Positions 1 through 12,365 are shown, counted from the first letter of the stretch. The stretch is DNA of 64,000 nucleotides from Nocardia suismassiliense (GCF_900269665.1 NZ_LT985361.1:2939459-3003458), one strand, 5' to 3'. Notes: generated by a model not told the origin, from the letters alone. Numbers and translations are program-made.

Positions 1-1216
1 TCTCCTGATCGGCCCGCATCTCGTCGCGGATCTCGGCAATGTCGGTGCGGCTGAGCAGGCTCGGGCCGCCGGACAGGTCGCCGCCCATCGTCTCGGCCAG
101 CTGATCGGTGAGCGCGTCGATCACCGCGCTGGTGAAGATCGGCTTGGCCAGGTTGTGCGGCCTGCGCGAGGAGCGTGCGCGGCCGCGGGCCTTGGTGGCG
201 ATCTTGCGGTCCAGCGTCACCGGGTAGCCGTCGAAGCTGAGCCGGATCGGTTCGGCCGGTACTTCCTGCCGGTCGCGGACCGCCTGCTTGAGCACCTCCA
301 GCATGTCCAGCGAGCCCTTGATCTCGCCGGCCCGCAACGAATCCTCCCTGCTGGCTTTCACACCCGGGTAGAGGTCGCCGATGGTGGACAGCAGCACGCC
401 GGTCTCACCGAGCGAGGGCAGCACCTGACCGATGTAGTCGAGGAAAGTGGCGTTCGGCCCGATGATCAGCACACCGCTCTTGGCCAGCTGCTGGCGGTAG
501 GTGTAGAGCAGATAGGCCGCGCGGTGCAGCGCGACGGCCGTCTTACCGGTGCCCGGCCCGCCCTGCACGACCAGCACGCTCTTGTGTTCCGAGCGGATGA
601 TCGCGTCCTGCTCGTGCTGGATCGTCTCGACGATGTCGTTCATGTGCCCGGTGCGGGCCGCGTTGAGCGCGGCGAGCAGCGCGCTCTCGCTGCCGACCCC
701 GCCGTCGTCGTCGGTCGCGCCTGCCCGGCGGGCGGCGTCCAGGTCGAGGTATTCGTCGTTGATCGCGGTGACGCTGCGGTTGCGCGAGCGGATGTGCCTG
801 CGCCGGGTCACGCCGTCCGGTGCGGCGGTGGTGGCCAGGTAGAACGGGCGGGCCAGCGGGGCGCGCCAGTCCAGCAGCAGCGTCTCGTAGTCGTCCTTCT
901 CGTCGAGGATGCCGAGCCTGCCGATGTAGCGGTACTCGTCGGCCAGATCGATCCGGCCGAAACACAGACCGTGTTCGGCCGCATCGTATTTGGCCAGATC
1001 CTCGGTATAGAGCTGGCTGAACGATTCGCGCTCGCTGCGTGCCTGCGGGGTGCCGCCGGATTCCAGCAGCACGGTGCGTAACCGGTTGCGCGCGTACTCG
1101 CGCATTTCGTCGAGCCGGTCGTACAGCACCGAGAGGTACGCCTGTTCCTGCTCGGTCTCGCGGGTCAGCTCCGGCGCGCCGTCACTGGCGGCACGATCCT
1201 GAGTGAGGTCGGGCAA
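1..1216 (-). CDS. HelD/HelR-like RNA polymerase-associated UvrD-family ATPase, 3' part missing
   Basis: About 405 codons are visible; the C-terminal part lies beyond base 1. The TTG start at 1216 follows a strong AAGGAG six bases upstream. The charged N-terminal region looks like the coiled-coil arm of HelD proteins, followed by a conserved 'DWRAPLARPFY' segment and a Walker A 'GGPGTGKT' at about residues 219-226. Family knowledge: HelD/HelR proteins use ATP to remove or recycle stalled RNA polymerase, and some actinobacterial members protect against rifampicin. I see no rifamycin-associated element in the 186 bases upstream, so a resistance role is not supported here. A candidate -10 (TAGCGT) lies about 25 bases upstream of the SD. 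A generic superfamily I helicase is the alternative. Confidence 0.85.
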   Translation of the reverse strand, partial: MPDLTQDRAASDGAPELTRETEQEQAYLSVLYDRLDEMREYARNRLRTVLLESGGTPQARSERESFSQLYTEDLAKYDAAEHGLCFGRIDLADEYRYIGRLGILDEKDDYETLLLDWRAPLARPFYLATTAAPDGVTRRRHIRSRNRSVTAINDEYLDLDAARRAGATDDDGGVGSESALLAALNAARTGHMNDIVETIQHEQDAIIRSEHKSVLVVQGGPGTGKTAVALHRAAYLLYTYRQQLAKSGVLIIGPNATFLDYIGQVLPSLGETGVLLSTIGDLYPGVKASREDSLRAGEIKGSLDMLEVLKQAVRDRQEVPAEPIRLSFDGYPVTLDRKIATKARGRARSSRRPHNLAKPIFTSAVIDALTDQLAETMGGDLSGGPSLLSRTDIAEIRDEMRADQE

Positions 1217-1402
1217 ACTGAACTCCTTCACCGCGATGAGCCGAGCGAACGCTACACACGCACGGCAATGCGCACGCGAACGCTCGGAAAACAAGGTTGT
1301 CGAGTCTACTGCGATTGCGGCGAACTCGCCGTAACCGCTGGTGAACCGCGGTTCCGGCCGGACCGGCAGCAGCGCGTGTTCGAGAATCATCGGTGGAGCA
1401 TG

Positions 1403-2749
1403 TCAGGACGCGTGCGTGCTGTTCGGCCTGCGTCCCTTGCTGACCGCGCCCTCGCGATGCCCGGTCGGCTTGGCCCGATACATCGCCAGGTCCGCGTCGT
1501 GCAGCACGGCCTCGGGGGTGCGGCGGTCGCCTACGGTGAGCGGGGTGACGCCGATCGAGGCGTTCACCTCGATCCGGTGCCCGCGCGCGATGATCGGCTC
1601 AGCCATCGTCGAGCGCAGCCGGGCCACCAGCGCGTCGATGTCGACCCGCCGGGTGCGCCCGGACAGCAGCACCAGGAATTCGTCGCCGCCGAGCCTGCCG
1701 ACCAGGTCGTCGCCGCGCAGCGCGCGCTGCAACCGTTGCGCGACGATCTGCAGCACGGTGTCGCCGATCGCGTGCCCGAGCGTGTCGTTGATGGCCTTGA
1801 ACCCGTCCAGATCGATGAACAGCACGGTGGACACCGGCAGGTCCTCGCTGGTGGCCAGCGCGCCCGCCAGCTGGGACAGGATCAGCGAACGGTTCGCCAG
1901 CCCGGTGAGCGAGTCGTGGGTGGCCTGGTACTCCAATTGCCGTCTGCTGGCCCGGAACTCGGTGATGTCGGCGAACGAGGACACCGCCGACGAGCGCGGG
2001 TCGTCGGGATTGAGCAGGCGGCTGCTGCCGGAGAGCCAGCGCCGCTGCCCGTCGGCGCGGTCGACGCCGAAGACGTAGCCGGTGATGGTCTCGCCGGTGG
2101 CGAGTGTGCGGGCGATCGGGTGGCGGGTCGGCGGCAGTGGTTGCGCGTTCGCGTCGAGCAGGGTCATCGGCAGGGACTGGATGGTTTTGCCGATGAGCTC
2201 GTCGCGGGCATTCTCGCTGCCGAAAATTCGCATGGCCGCGGGGTTGGCCGACTCGATGCGACCCTCCGGATCGATCACCACCACGCCCTCTTCCAGCTGG
2301 GAGACGACCGTGGTGAAGTGTTGCTCGGCCAGGTGCTGTGCGGCTTCGGCGTGGCGCTGCGCGGTGAGGTCGTGGATGACGACCTGATAGGCGAGGTGGT
2401 CGTGCCAGGCGGTGAGCACCGACACGGTCTCCACCGGCACCGGGACGCCGTCCACCCGGACCAGCGTCATCTCGGTCGGCACCGAGGCGGCGCCCTTGGT
2501 GGTGAGGTGGCTGATCCGCTCCAGCATGCCGGGGACCGAGCCGGGATGGACGAACTGGGTGAGTGGCTTGCCGATCACGTCGTCGGCGCTGTCGGCGGCG
2601 AGCAGACGCACGGTGGCAGGGTTGACGTAGACAACGACCCCGCGCTCGTGCACGCAGATGCCGTCGGGCGTGTGCTCGACGAGAGAACGGTAGCGCTCAG
2701 CTAGCTGCTCGGCGGCGTCGACCGCAGCGGCTACCTTGTCCTCACCCAC
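1403..2749 (-). CDS. PAS-PAS-GGDEF diguanylate cyclase
   Basis: The 448-residue protein has two PAS-type sensor regions (about 15-130 and 140-265) and a C-terminal GGDEF domain (about 275-435). The catalytic motif is an intact 'GGDEF' near residue 353. An RxxD inhibitory site (RGDD) sits exactly five residues before it, so product feedback inhibition is likely. There is no EAL or HD-GYP domain, transmembrane segment or signal peptide, so it should be a cytosolic enzyme making cyclic di-GMP from GTP in response to a small-molecule or redox cue. It lies 186 bp upstream of the HelD-like gene on the same strand and is divergent from the ketosynthase gene. The PAS ligand cannot be read from sequence. 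Confidence 0.9.
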   Translation of the reverse strand: MGEDKVAAAVDAAEQLAERYRSLVEHTPDGICVHERGVVVYVNPATVRLLAADSADDVIGKPLTQFVHPGSVPGMLERISHLTTKGAASVPTEMTLVRVDGVPVPVETVSVLTAWHDHLAYQVVIHDLTAQRHAEAAQHLAEQHFTTVVSQLEEGVVVIDPEGRIESANPAAMRIFGSENARDELIGKTIQSLPMTLLDANAQPLPPTRHPIARTLATGETITGYVFGVDRADGQRRWLSGSSRLLNPDDPRSSAVSSFADITEFRASRRQLEYQATHDSLTGLANRSLILSQLAGALATSEDLPVSTVLFIDLDGFKAINDTLGHAIGDTVLQIVAQRLQRALRGDDLVGRLGGDEFLVLLSGRTRRVDIDALVARLRSTMAEPIIARGHRIEVNASIGVTPLTVGDRRTPEAVLHDADLAMYRAKPTGHREGAVSKGRRPNSTHAS

Positions 2750-2888
2750 TCGAACCCCCGATCGTCGACCCGATTATGGCCATTGGAACATGGGATTATT
2801 CTGGTATCGACGTGCAGAAGATCACAGCGTCGACGCTATTGCTTCGATCACAGTTCGAGCACTTGATCGGGCTCTGTCTGGTGATCAT

Positions 2889-2906
2889 TACAGAACCGGT
2901 TCTGTA
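2889..2906. promoter_or_regulatory. 18-bp perfect palindrome upstream of the ketosynthase gene
   Basis: TACAGAACCGGTTCTGTA is a perfect 18-bp dyad, 55 bp upstream of the ketosynthase start, in the divergent region shared with the diguanylate cyclase gene. Its length and symmetry suit a TetR-family dimer site. The AAC-N2-GTT core resembles lipid-regulon (KstR-type) boxes but lacks their outer T and A. The regulator is unknown and no regulator gene is adjacent. Confidence 0.5.
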
Positions 2907-2960
2907 GAAATATCTCGGCCGACCGCAGATCGGCCCAGGAATCGGCGAAGGAGCGATGCT

Positions 2961-4151
2961 ATGCCGGACACCATCCCGAACAACCGACAACAGCATCAAG
3001 ATCATATGACGTTCGCCGGGATCGGTGCCGTCACGGCATACGGCTGGGGCCGTGAGGCTTTGTGGCACGGTCTGCTGAGCGGAAAATCGGCCGCGTCGGT
3101 GCAGTCGGGTTACGGTCCGGGCCGCGATCAGGATGCCTGGGTTTCGCTGGTGCCCGACGGTGGCGATCATGCGGTCAGCACCAGCCGGTACGGGCGAGCG
3201 ATGCACGAGTCGGCCCGCGAGGCGATCACCGATGCGCTGGCGCGCGGGTGGCGGCCCGGCCGGACGGTCGGCGTGCTGCACGCGATCGTGCTGGGTGACG
3301 TGGTCAACTGGCGTGACTTCTACCTCGTCGATCACGGCCATCGACGGTCCCGCGACTACATGCGGTTGATCCCGTCCACCCCGGTCTCGGTGCTCATGCA
3401 GGAATACGGCTTCCACGGCCCCGCCATGAACGTGTCCGCGGCGTGCAGTTCGGCCAATGTCGCGCTGATCACCGCGCAGCTCTGGCTCGACGCCGGCATC
3501 GCCGACGACGTGGTGTGTATCGCCACCGATATGTCCGCCACCCCCGACATGGTCGAGCACTTCGTCGGCCTCGGCGCCGCGGTGACCGACACCGACCCGT
3601 TGGACGGGTGCCGTCCGTTCCAGGAGGGCAGCCGCGGCTTCAGCTTCGGTGAGGCGTCGGTGGCGTTCGTGCTGAGCCGTTCGGTGGATCGGCCCTACGC
3701 GGCGATGCTCGGAGGCGGGATGACCAACGACGCCTATCACGTGGTGTCGGTGGACCCCACCCATGAGCAGATCTTCGAATGCACCCGCCGTGCCCTCGAC
3801 AACGCCGGGGTGACCGCGCAGGACGTGCGCTATTTCAACGCGCACGGCACCGGTACCCGGCAATGCGATATGGCAGAGCGGGATCTGCTGACCAATCTGT
3901 TCGACGATCGGCCGCACATCTACGCGCTCAAACCGCTGGCGGGTCACTGTCAGGGTGCGGCGGCCGGTGTGGAGGTGGCGGTGGCCGCGCTCGGGTACGA
4001 CCGCGGCATCGTGCCCGCGGCGCCGATCGTCGCGGCACCGCATCCCCGGCTGCTGGATGGACCGCAGCCGTTCGAAGGTGGCATCACCGCGAAACTGTCG
4101 CTGGGCATGGGCGGCAACAACTCTGTTGTGCTGCTCGGGCCTGCCGATTGA
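2961..4151 (+). CDS. Stand-alone beta-ketoacyl synthase (KAS II-like)
   Basis: The ATG at 2961 is chosen because AAGGAG lies seven bases upstream; it gives 396 residues, the usual size for single-domain ketosynthases. The catalytic triad is readable: Cys162 in 'AACSS', His295 in 'AHGTGT' and His329 in 'AGHCQG', close to the spacing in FabF-type enzymes. It should catalyse decarboxylative condensation of an acyl thioester with malonyl-ACP. No ACP, ketoreductase or other polyketide or fatty acid gene is adjacent, so substrate and pathway are unknown. The 18-bp palindrome upstream suggests dedicated control. Its 3' end faces the sensor kinase gene 29 bp away. Confidence 0.85.
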   Translation: MPDTIPNNRQQHQDHMTFAGIGAVTAYGWGREALWHGLLSGKSAASVQSGYGPGRDQDAWVSLVPDGGDHAVSTSRYGRAMHESAREAITDALARGWRPGRTVGVLHAIVLGDVVNWRDFYLVDHGHRRSRDYMRLIPSTPVSVLMQEYGFHGPAMNVSAACSSANVALITAQLWLDAGIADDVVCIATDMSATPDMVEHFVGLGAAVTDTDPLDGCRPFQEGSRGFSFGEASVAFVLSRSVDRPYAAMLGGGMTNDAYHVVSVDPTHEQIFECTRRALDNAGVTAQDVRYFNAHGTGTRQCDMAERDLLTNLFDDRPHIYALKPLAGHCQGAAAGVEVAVAALGYDRGIVPAAPIVAAPHPRLLDGPQPFEGGITAKLSLGMGGNNSVVLLGPAD

Positions 4152-4180
4152 GATTGCCGGCACAACTCTGCCTCGCTGGT

Positions 4181-6792
<2,612 letters not shown>

Positions 6793-6804
<12 letters not shown>

Positions 6805-6886
6805 CAGCAATACCGGTTGCACGATCCCTCATGCCCGTACGAACCGGTCCGACGGTGCCGGGCGTCTGAAGGAACCGGTCTGACGG
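6793..6886 (+). repeat. Three short direct repeats between convergent genes
   Basis: The motif GAACCGGYCYGAC occurs at 6793-6805 (overlapping the stop codon), 6841-6853 and 6872-6884, the last two extended by GG. The 122-bp gap between the convergent Rv0079-like and kinase genes holds nothing else I can recognise. Confidence 0.5.
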
Positions 6887-6926
6887 CCAACGGTTTCCAG
6901 GCTGAGCCGCCACCACGGCGTTCCGG

Positions 6927-8126
6927 TCAGCTCAGCGGGGCCGACCAATGCACCCGCGTGCCCCCGTCCGCAGCGCGCTCGACACTGCACCGCCCGTCCG
7001 ATTCGCCGGCCCGCTGCGCGAGATTGGCCAGCCCACTGGCGGTTACGTCGTCCGGCACGCCGGAACCGTTGTCCTGCACCAGGATGGTCAACTCGTCGCC
7101 GACGGTGATCTCGATCGTCACCACGTCGCCACCGGAATGCCGTACCGCGTTGCTGACCGATTCGCGCACAACGGCTTCCGCGTGCTCGGCCAGCGCGGAC
7201 CCGACCACCGACAGCGGCCCGTCGACGCGCAGCCGCGCCCGGATCGCGGTCGCCGCGGTCTGCTGCCGGATCGCGTCCTCCAGGCGCCGCCGCAGCGAGG
7301 CGCCCGTGCCGCCGTGCAGATCGAAGATCGTCGTGCGTATTTCGTGCACGATCTCCTGTAGTCGATCGATCTCATCCGAAAGCCGTTGCCGGACTTGCGG
7401 ATCGTCGACGCGTGCGGCCAGGCCCTGCAGTCCGAGCCCGACCGCGAAGACTCGCTGGATGACGTGATCGTGCAGGTCGCGCGCGATCCGGTCGCGGTCG
7501 GCGAGCACATCGAGTTCACGGGCCCGGCGCTGCGCCTCGGCGAGCTGCATGGCCAGCGCCGCCTGATCGGTGAACGCCGCCGTGAGTGCGACGAGCTCCT
7601 CGGAGTACGGCGCGGCCTCGGCCGCACGCACCACGATCAGCACCCCCAGCACGACCCCGGCCGTGTGCAGCGGCAGGATCAGCGCCGGCCCGGCCGCGCC
7701 GACCGGCACCCCCAGGTCAATGCCCTGAGCATCGGCCAGGTGCACCGTCGTTCGCTCCGCGAAGGCCTTGCCCGTGGCGGTGTCGGTGAGCCGCACGATG
7801 TGCTCCGCGTCCGGTGCGGCCGCCCGCGACCATTGCGCGACAACGAGTTCGGTGGCCTCCTCGGGCGGGATGCCCGGCTCGACCACCGCGAGGATCGCCT
7901 GCGCCGACTCGGTCAACGTGCGCGCGTGCTCGACCACCTGCGCGAGCACCCGCTGCGATTCGGTCCCCGCCAGGAACTCGGTGGCGATGTCCCTGGTCGC
8001 CTCGATCCAGGCCTGCCGGGTGCGGGCCCACTCGTAGAGCCTGGCGTGGTCGACGGCGATGCGGGTGGCCGTGTCCACGATGGCGCGCAGGGTGTCGATC
8101 ACGGAGTGCGGCACAGCGTCCGTCAT
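6927..8126 (-). CDS. Shortened DevS-like histidine kinase without the heme GAF domain
   Basis: The 399-residue protein aligns with the kinase at 4181-5887 from the end of GAF-A onward: 'IAVDHARLYEWARTRQAW', one GAF, HisKA_3 'DLHDH' (His about 217) and HATPase 'DNGSGVP'. The first 22 residues resemble the start of GAF-A ('DTLRAIVDTA') and join directly to its end, as if about 125 residues were cut out. The heme-ligand region is therefore absent. It starts eight bases after the devR stop, so it is the kinase co-transcribed with devR. It may be an unregulated or redox-blind kinase or phosphatase for DevR, or a partner in heterodimers. Catalytic residues look intact. Confidence 0.88.
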   Translation of the reverse strand: MTDAVPHSVIDTLRAIVDTATRIAVDHARLYEWARTRQAWIEATRDIATEFLAGTESQRVLAQVVEHARTLTESAQAILAVVEPGIPPEEATELVVAQWSRAAAPDAEHIVRLTDTATGKAFAERTTVHLADAQGIDLGVPVGAAGPALILPLHTAGVVLGVLIVVRAAEAAPYSEELVALTAAFTDQAALAMQLAEAQRRARELDVLADRDRIARDLHDHVIQRVFAVGLGLQGLAARVDDPQVRQRLSDEIDRLQEIVHEIRTTIFDLHGGTGASLRRRLEDAIRQQTAATAIRARLRVDGPLSVVGSALAEHAEAVVRESVSNAVRHSGGDVVTIEITVGDELTILVQDNGSGVPDDVTASGLANLAQRAGESDGRCSVERAADGGTRVHWSAPLS

Positions 8127-8134
8127 GTCGCGGT

Positions 8135-8770
8135 TCAGCGCTCGCCCAGCTTGCTGGCCAGCACCGCCGCCTGGGTCCGCCGCTCCATGCCGAGCTTGGC
8201 GAGCAGCCGGGACACGTAGTTCTTCACGGTCTTCTCGGCCAGGAACATGCGCGCCGCGATCTGCCGGTTGGTGAGGCCCTCACCGAGCAAAGCGAGCAGC
8301 CGCCGTTCCTGTTCGGTGAGCCCGGCCAGCGGGCCGTCGTCGTCGGGGGCGCCGTCGCGCAGCCGGGCCCGCAACGCGGCGGCCGCCCGGTTGTCCAGCA
8401 GTGAGCGGCCCGCGCCGACCGCCTTGATCGCGGCGGCCAGTTCCATGCCCTTGATGTTCTTTACGACGTAGCCGCTGGCGCCGGCCAGGATGGCGTCGAG
8501 CATCGCCTGGTCGTCGGTGTACGAGGTGAGAATCAGGCAGCGCAGCCCCTCGACCTCGGCCAGCAGATCGCGGCACAGTTCGATGCCGTTGCCGTCGGGC
8601 AGTCGCACATCCAGCACCGCGACCGCGGGCCGCAGCACCGGGATTCGCGCCATCGCCTGCGCGACATCACCCGCCTCGCCGATCACCGTCAGCTCCGGAT
8701 CACCCTCCAGCAGATCGACCAGGCCACGTCGCACGATTTCGTGGTCGTCTACGAGAAATACCTCGAGCAC
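8135..8770 (-). CDS. devR: DevR/DosR-type NarL-family response regulator
   Basis: The GTG at 8770 follows AGGGAGG and gives 211 residues; longer in-frame readings run back through the glycosyltransferase gene and are rejected. The receiver domain has the 'VDDHE' acid pocket (residues 7-11) and Asp54 in 'VLDVRLPDG'; 'LTSYT' and 'GYVVKNIKG' are the switch regions. The LuxR-type HTH contains '[16 protein letters not shown]', which matches the DosR recognition helix as I recall it, so it should bind the same palindrome, such as 5947-5966. It is the first gene of a devR-kinase operon. Phosphorylation by the heme kinase at 4181 would link oxygen loss to induction of the Rv0079-like gene. Confidence 0.93.
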   Translation of the reverse strand: MLEVFLVDDHEIVRRGLVDLLEGDPELTVIGEAGDVAQAMARIPVLRPAVAVLDVRLPDGNGIELCRDLLAEVEGLRCLILTSYTDDQAMLDAILAGASGYVVKNIKGMELAAAIKAVGAGRSLLDNRAAAALRARLRDGAPDDDGPLAGLTEQERRLLALLGEGLTNRQIAARMFLAEKTVKNYVSRLLAKLGMERRTQAAVLASKLGER

Positions 8771-8918
8771 GGCGGCCTCCCTGTCGTCGTTACGCCGAAA
8801 CGAGCCTGCGCGAATTCCTCGAGTAGATAACGAGGTTCCGGGTAAGCTTGCAATGAAGTCAACCAGAGGGGCCGTGGGCAGCGGAGCCATAAGGCTCATA
8901 TGTACGTGGGAACTCGAG

Positions 8919-9107
8919 ATGACATATTCAGCGACACTAGATTTCAGCGCGATCTTCGGATCGCCGCGCACCTGTCCGGGATGCGGATCCAACGCAGTCG
9001 ATGCCTTTGATGAACTACCCGATATTTCCGTGCGCTGCGCTGGCTGCGGCGCGCAATGGGGTTCCGCCGAGGAAGGCCGAGGCGTCGAAGAACGCAGGCT
9101 CCCATGA
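8919..9107 (+). CDS. 62-residue zinc-ribbon-like protein coupled to the glycosyltransferase
   Basis: A small ORF ([10 protein letters not shown]...) with two CxxC knuckles, 'CPGCG' and 'CAGCG', about 20 residues apart, fitting a four-cysteine zinc ribbon. Its stop overlaps the glycosyltransferase ATG (ATGA, 9104-9107), a classic sign of translational coupling, which argues that it is expressed. No strong SD is visible before the ATG. The divergent promoter region (8771-8918) is shared with devR and has a short GAGCC/GGCTC hairpin at about 8884-8897. Function is unknown; small zinc ribbons often bind nucleic acid or act as adaptors. Confidence 0.6.
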   Translation: MTYSATLDFSAIFGSPRTCPGCGSNAVDAFDELPDISVRCAGCGAQWGSAEEGRGVEERRLP

Positions 9108-10153
9108 GAATCGGGCAGATAGTTCCGCCATGGGTCCCGGTCCCACCGCCCGCCTATGGCGGCACCGAATCGGTCGTCGCCAATCTTTCCGTCGGCCTCG
9201 ACATGCTCGGCCACGACGTGCACCTTTTCACGGTCGGTGAATCCACCTGCCCGGTGCGCCGCTACTCGCTGTACGAGCAGCCGACCAGCCAGATCGGCGT
9301 CGGTGAGGCCGAGCTGATGCACGTGCTCGCCGCCTACGAGACGCTGGCCGACGTCGACATCATCCATGACCACACCTCGCTCGGCCCGTTCGTCGGCGCC
9401 ATCCAGGACGGACCGCCGGTCGTGGTCACCAACCACGGCCCGTTCTCGGAGATGCGTCAGGAGCTGTTCCGCTCGATGGCGCGCCACGCGCACATCGTCG
9501 CGATCTCCGAATCGCAGCGGCGCATGGCGGGCAGCGTGCCGATCGCACAGGTGATCCATCACGGAATCGACCTCAACACTTACAAGTACGGCCCGGGCGG
9601 CGGCGGATACGTGGTGTTCGTGGGCCGGATGAACGAGACGAAGGGCGTGCACCGGGCGGTGCAGATCGCCCGGCTCGCCCGGCGCAAACTGCTCATGATC
9701 ACCAAGATGCGCGAACCCGAGGAGCGCCGCTACTACACTGAGCGGGTGCGTCCACTGATGGGCCCCGACGACCCCGAACCGCGTGAGGAACCCACCGCGC
9801 GCCGGGTCGAGCTGGTGCGCCACGCCGACGCGTTGATCAATCCGATCGAATGGCCCGAACCGTTCGGGCTGGTGATGGCCGAGTCGTTGGCTTGCGGCAC
9901 ACCGGTTCTCGCGTTCCCCAACGGCGCGGCCCCGGAGATCGTCGACCACGGCAGGACCGGATTCCTCTGCCGCGACGTCAACGAGATGGTGGACGCCCTC
10001 GACAAGGTGCACACGCTGGATCGCCGGGCTTGCCGCACGTCGGCCGAGCAGCGGTTCGGCAGGCTGCGCATGGCGCGCGATCACGAGCGGCTCCACCGCC
10101 GCATCGTGGCCGAGCGCACGACCCGGGTCATGGTGCCCACTCCGGTGGCGTGA
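9104..10153 (+). CDS. GT4-family glycosyltransferase
   Basis: Starting at the coupled ATG ([10 protein letters not shown]), the protein has 349 residues and a GT-B layout: an N-terminal acceptor domain with 'PPAYGGTE' and a C-terminal nucleotide-sugar domain with '[11 protein letters not shown]' and the EX7E motif in 'EPFGLVMAE'. It is a retaining glycosyltransferase using an activated sugar, probably on a glycan or glycoside. There are no membrane segments. It lies 28 bp before the debranching-type gene in the same direction, and such pairs suggest storage-polysaccharide or glucan metabolism. The donor and acceptor cannot be read from sequence. Confidence 0.88.
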   Translation: MRIGQIVPPWVPVPPPAYGGTESVVANLSVGLDMLGHDVHLFTVGESTCPVRRYSLYEQPTSQIGVGEAELMHVLAAYETLADVDIIHDHTSLGPFVGAIQDGPPVVVTNHGPFSEMRQELFRSMARHAHIVAISESQRRMAGSVPIAQVIHHGIDLNTYKYGPGGGGYVVFVGRMNETKGVHRAVQIARLARRKLLMITKMREPEERRYYTERVRPLMGPDDPEPREEPTARRVELVRHADALINPIEWPEPFGLVMAESLACGTPVLAFPNGAAPEIVDHGRTGFLCRDVNEMVDALDKVHTLDRRACRTSAEQRFGRLRMARDHERLHRRIVAERTTRVMVPTPVA

Positions 10154-10181
10154 GTTCGCCGAGCGCCCCCGGGGCTCCCGC

Positions 10182-12293
10182 GTGACCCATCCGTGGGGCG
10201 ACGGCTCGGATACGGAGGCGCCGACGGCCATCAACGCTGGGGTCACCCTGGTCGAGGGCTCGACCTTCTGCATCAGCGACGTCAGCGGCGCGATCACGCC
10301 GAATCGCGCGGCTGGCTTGTTCGTTCGCGACACCAGGGTGCTGTCGTACTGGCGGCTCACCGTAGACGGCCTGGAACCGCAACCGCTCACGCTGCGCTAC
10401 GACGAGCCGTACAGCGCGACGCTGCTGGCCCGGACCGCGCCGCGCGCGGGTACCGCCGACAGCACCGCGCTGGTGATCATCGGCAGGCATGTCGGCGACG
10501 GCATGCGCGAGGACCTGGTGGTGCGCAACCTGTCCAGCGTGCCGCTCGACTGCACGATCAGGCTGGAGCTGGACGCCGACTTCGCCGACCTGTTCGAGGT
10601 GAAGGAGGGGCGCACCGGCCGCGAGCAGGTGGTGGTCACCGCGGCGCGGGCCACCGACGGCGCCATCCAGATCAGCCGCGAAGAGCTGGGCATGGCGGTG
10701 ACCGTCAGCGGCAGCTCGGCCACCGCGTCGGGTCGCGAATTGTGCTGGCAGGTAAGCCTTCCCGGACGCGGGGAATGGTCCACCTGCATCGAGTACCTGC
10801 CCGCCCTCGGCACCGATATCGCACCACCGCGCTACCCCTGCGGCACGCCGGTGAACCGCAGCGCGCCTGCGCAGCGGTTGCGTGAGTGGTACGCCAACTC
10901 ACCGACCGTGCATACCGAGGACGAAACCCTCGCCTCGGTACTGCAACGCACCCTCACCGATCTCGGCGCACTGCGCATCTTCGACCCCGACCACCCCGAA
11001 CGCGCGGTGGTGGCCGCGGGCGCACCCTGGTTCATGGCGCTGTTCGGCCGGGACTCGCTGCTCACCTCGTGGATGGTGCTGCCGCTGGATCGCAGGCTGG
11101 CCGTCGGCACGCTGCAGAGCCTGGCCGATTTGCAGGGTAAGAAAGTGCACGCGACGACCGAGGAGCAGCCGGGCCGGATCCCGCACGAGGTGCGTTTCGG
11201 CCGGGCGGCGACGCTGCTGCTCGGCGGCGGCACCGCCTATTACGGCACGGCCGACGCCACGCCGCTGTTCGTCATGCTGCTCGGCGAGTTGTATCGGTGG
11301 GGGCTGGACGCGCGCATCCGCGACGAACTGCTGCCGCACGCCGATCGCGCGCTGGAATGGATCGAGCGCTACGGCGACGCGGACGGTGACGGTTTCGTCG
11401 AATACCAGTGCGCCGCCGAGCACGGCCTGGCCAACCAGGGCTGGAAGGACTCCTGGGACGGAGTGAACTTCGCCGACGGCACGCTGCCCGAGGCGCCCAT
11501 CGCGCTGGCCGAGGTGCAGGGTTACGTCTACGCGGCGTACCTCGCACGGGCCACGCTCGCCGCGGGCACCGGTGACCACCAGGCCGCGGAGCGCTGGCGA
11601 GGCAAGGCCGCACAGTTGAAAACCGCGTTCAACGAGGCGTTCTGGCTGCCCGACAAAGGCTGGTACGCGATCGGCCTGGACCGAGACAAGCGGCCGATCG
11701 ACGCGCTCAGCTCCAATATCGGGCACTGCCTGTGGACCGGGATCATCGACGACGACAAGGCCGCGCGGGTCGCCGACCACCTGCTCTCGCCGGAAATGTT
11801 CAGCGGTTGGGGGATCCGCACGCTGGCCACCTCGATGGGTGCCTACAACCCGGTCAGCTATCACAACGGCTCGGTGTGGCCGCACGACAACGCGATCTGC
11901 GCCGCCGGTCTGATGCGCTACGGCTTCACCGACCACGCGAACAGGGTGGTCTCCGCCGTGCTCGACGCCTCGACCCGCTTCGGCTACCGGCTGCCCGAGC
12001 TCTTCTGCGGATTCGATCGCGCCGAATTCGACATCCCCGTGCCCTATCCGACGTCGTGTTCGCCGCAGGCCTGGGCGGCTGCCGCACCGTTGCTGTTTTT
12101 GCGTACCCTGTTGAGACTGGAACCGAGTGTTCCGGAGGGGGTGCTGTCGGTCGCACCGGTGGTCCCCGCTCGCTATCTGCCGCTACGCGTCGGCGGACTG
12201 CGGGTCGGCTCGAATGTGCTGTCGGTCACCGTCGACGCTGAGGGCTGGCAGGTCCGCGGTTTGTCCGGCGACCTGCGGCGGACCGAGCACTGA
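10182..12293 (+). CDS. Glycogen-debranching-type (amylo-alpha-1,6-glucosidase family) protein
   Basis: The 703-residue protein starts with GTG. It has an N-terminal glycogen-debranching domain (about 20-215, with '[11 protein letters not shown]') followed by an (alpha/alpha)6-barrel catalytic region (about 270-660) with '[11 protein letters not shown]', 'NQGWKDSWD', '[10 protein letters not shown]' and '[11 protein letters not shown]', typical of amylo-1,6-glucosidase and GH15/GH63-like enzymes. Acids in the 'DSWD' and 'WPHDN' blocks are the probable catalytic pair. Likely role: hydrolysis of alpha-glucosidic branches or glucosides in the cytoplasm. Its position behind the GT4 gene and beside devR suggests carbohydrate-reserve remodelling under dormancy, which is inference. 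Confidence 0.85.
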   Translation: MTHPWGDGSDTEAPTAINAGVTLVEGSTFCISDVSGAITPNRAAGLFVRDTRVLSYWRLTVDGLEPQPLTLRYDEPYSATLLARTAPRAGTADSTALVIIGRHVGDGMREDLVVRNLSSVPLDCTIRLELDADFADLFEVKEGRTGREQVVVTAARATDGAIQISREELGMAVTVSGSSATASGRELCWQVSLPGRGEWSTCIEYLPALGTDIAPPRYPCGTPVNRSAPAQRLREWYANSPTVHTEDETLASVLQRTLTDLGALRIFDPDHPERAVVAAGAPWFMALFGRDSLLTSWMVLPLDRRLAVGTLQSLADLQGKKVHATTEEQPGRIPHEVRFGRAATLLLGGGTAYYGTADATPLFVMLLGELYRWGLDARIRDELLPHADRALEWIERYGDADGDGFVEYQCAAEHGLANQGWKDSWDGVNFADGTLPEAPIALAEVQGYVYAAYLARATLAAGTGDHQAAERWRGKAAQLKTAFNEAFWLPDKGWYAIGLDRDKRPIDALSSNIGHCLWTGIIDDDKAARVADHLLSPEMFSGWGIRTLATSMGAYNPVSYHNGSVWPHDNAICAAGLMRYGFTDHANRVVSAVLDASTRFGYRLPELFCGFDRAEFDIPVPYPTSCSPQAWAAAAPLLFLRTLLRLEPSVPEGVLSVAPVVPARYLPLRVGGLRVGSNVLSVTVDAEGWQVRGLSGDLRRTEH

Positions 12294-12365
12294 GCCTGGC
12301 GGAACCCACCGCGATCTCGCCGGCGCGAGCGCCGTTGTAGCTGGTACACCTCGCGCGAGCGAAAC

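Noticed and set aside
1217..1402. Rifamycin-associated element before the HelD-like gene
   Set aside because: No sequence resembling the known element was found by eye.
1268..2704. A 478-codon plus-strand ORF over the diguanylate cyclase
   Set aside because: The minus strand carries the GGDEF and PAS motifs; the plus frame is Arg/His/Gly-rich shadow.
8771..10390. A longer DevR reading that starts far upstream
   Set aside because: It would run antisense through the glycosyltransferase gene; GTG 8770 has an SD and gives the normal family length.
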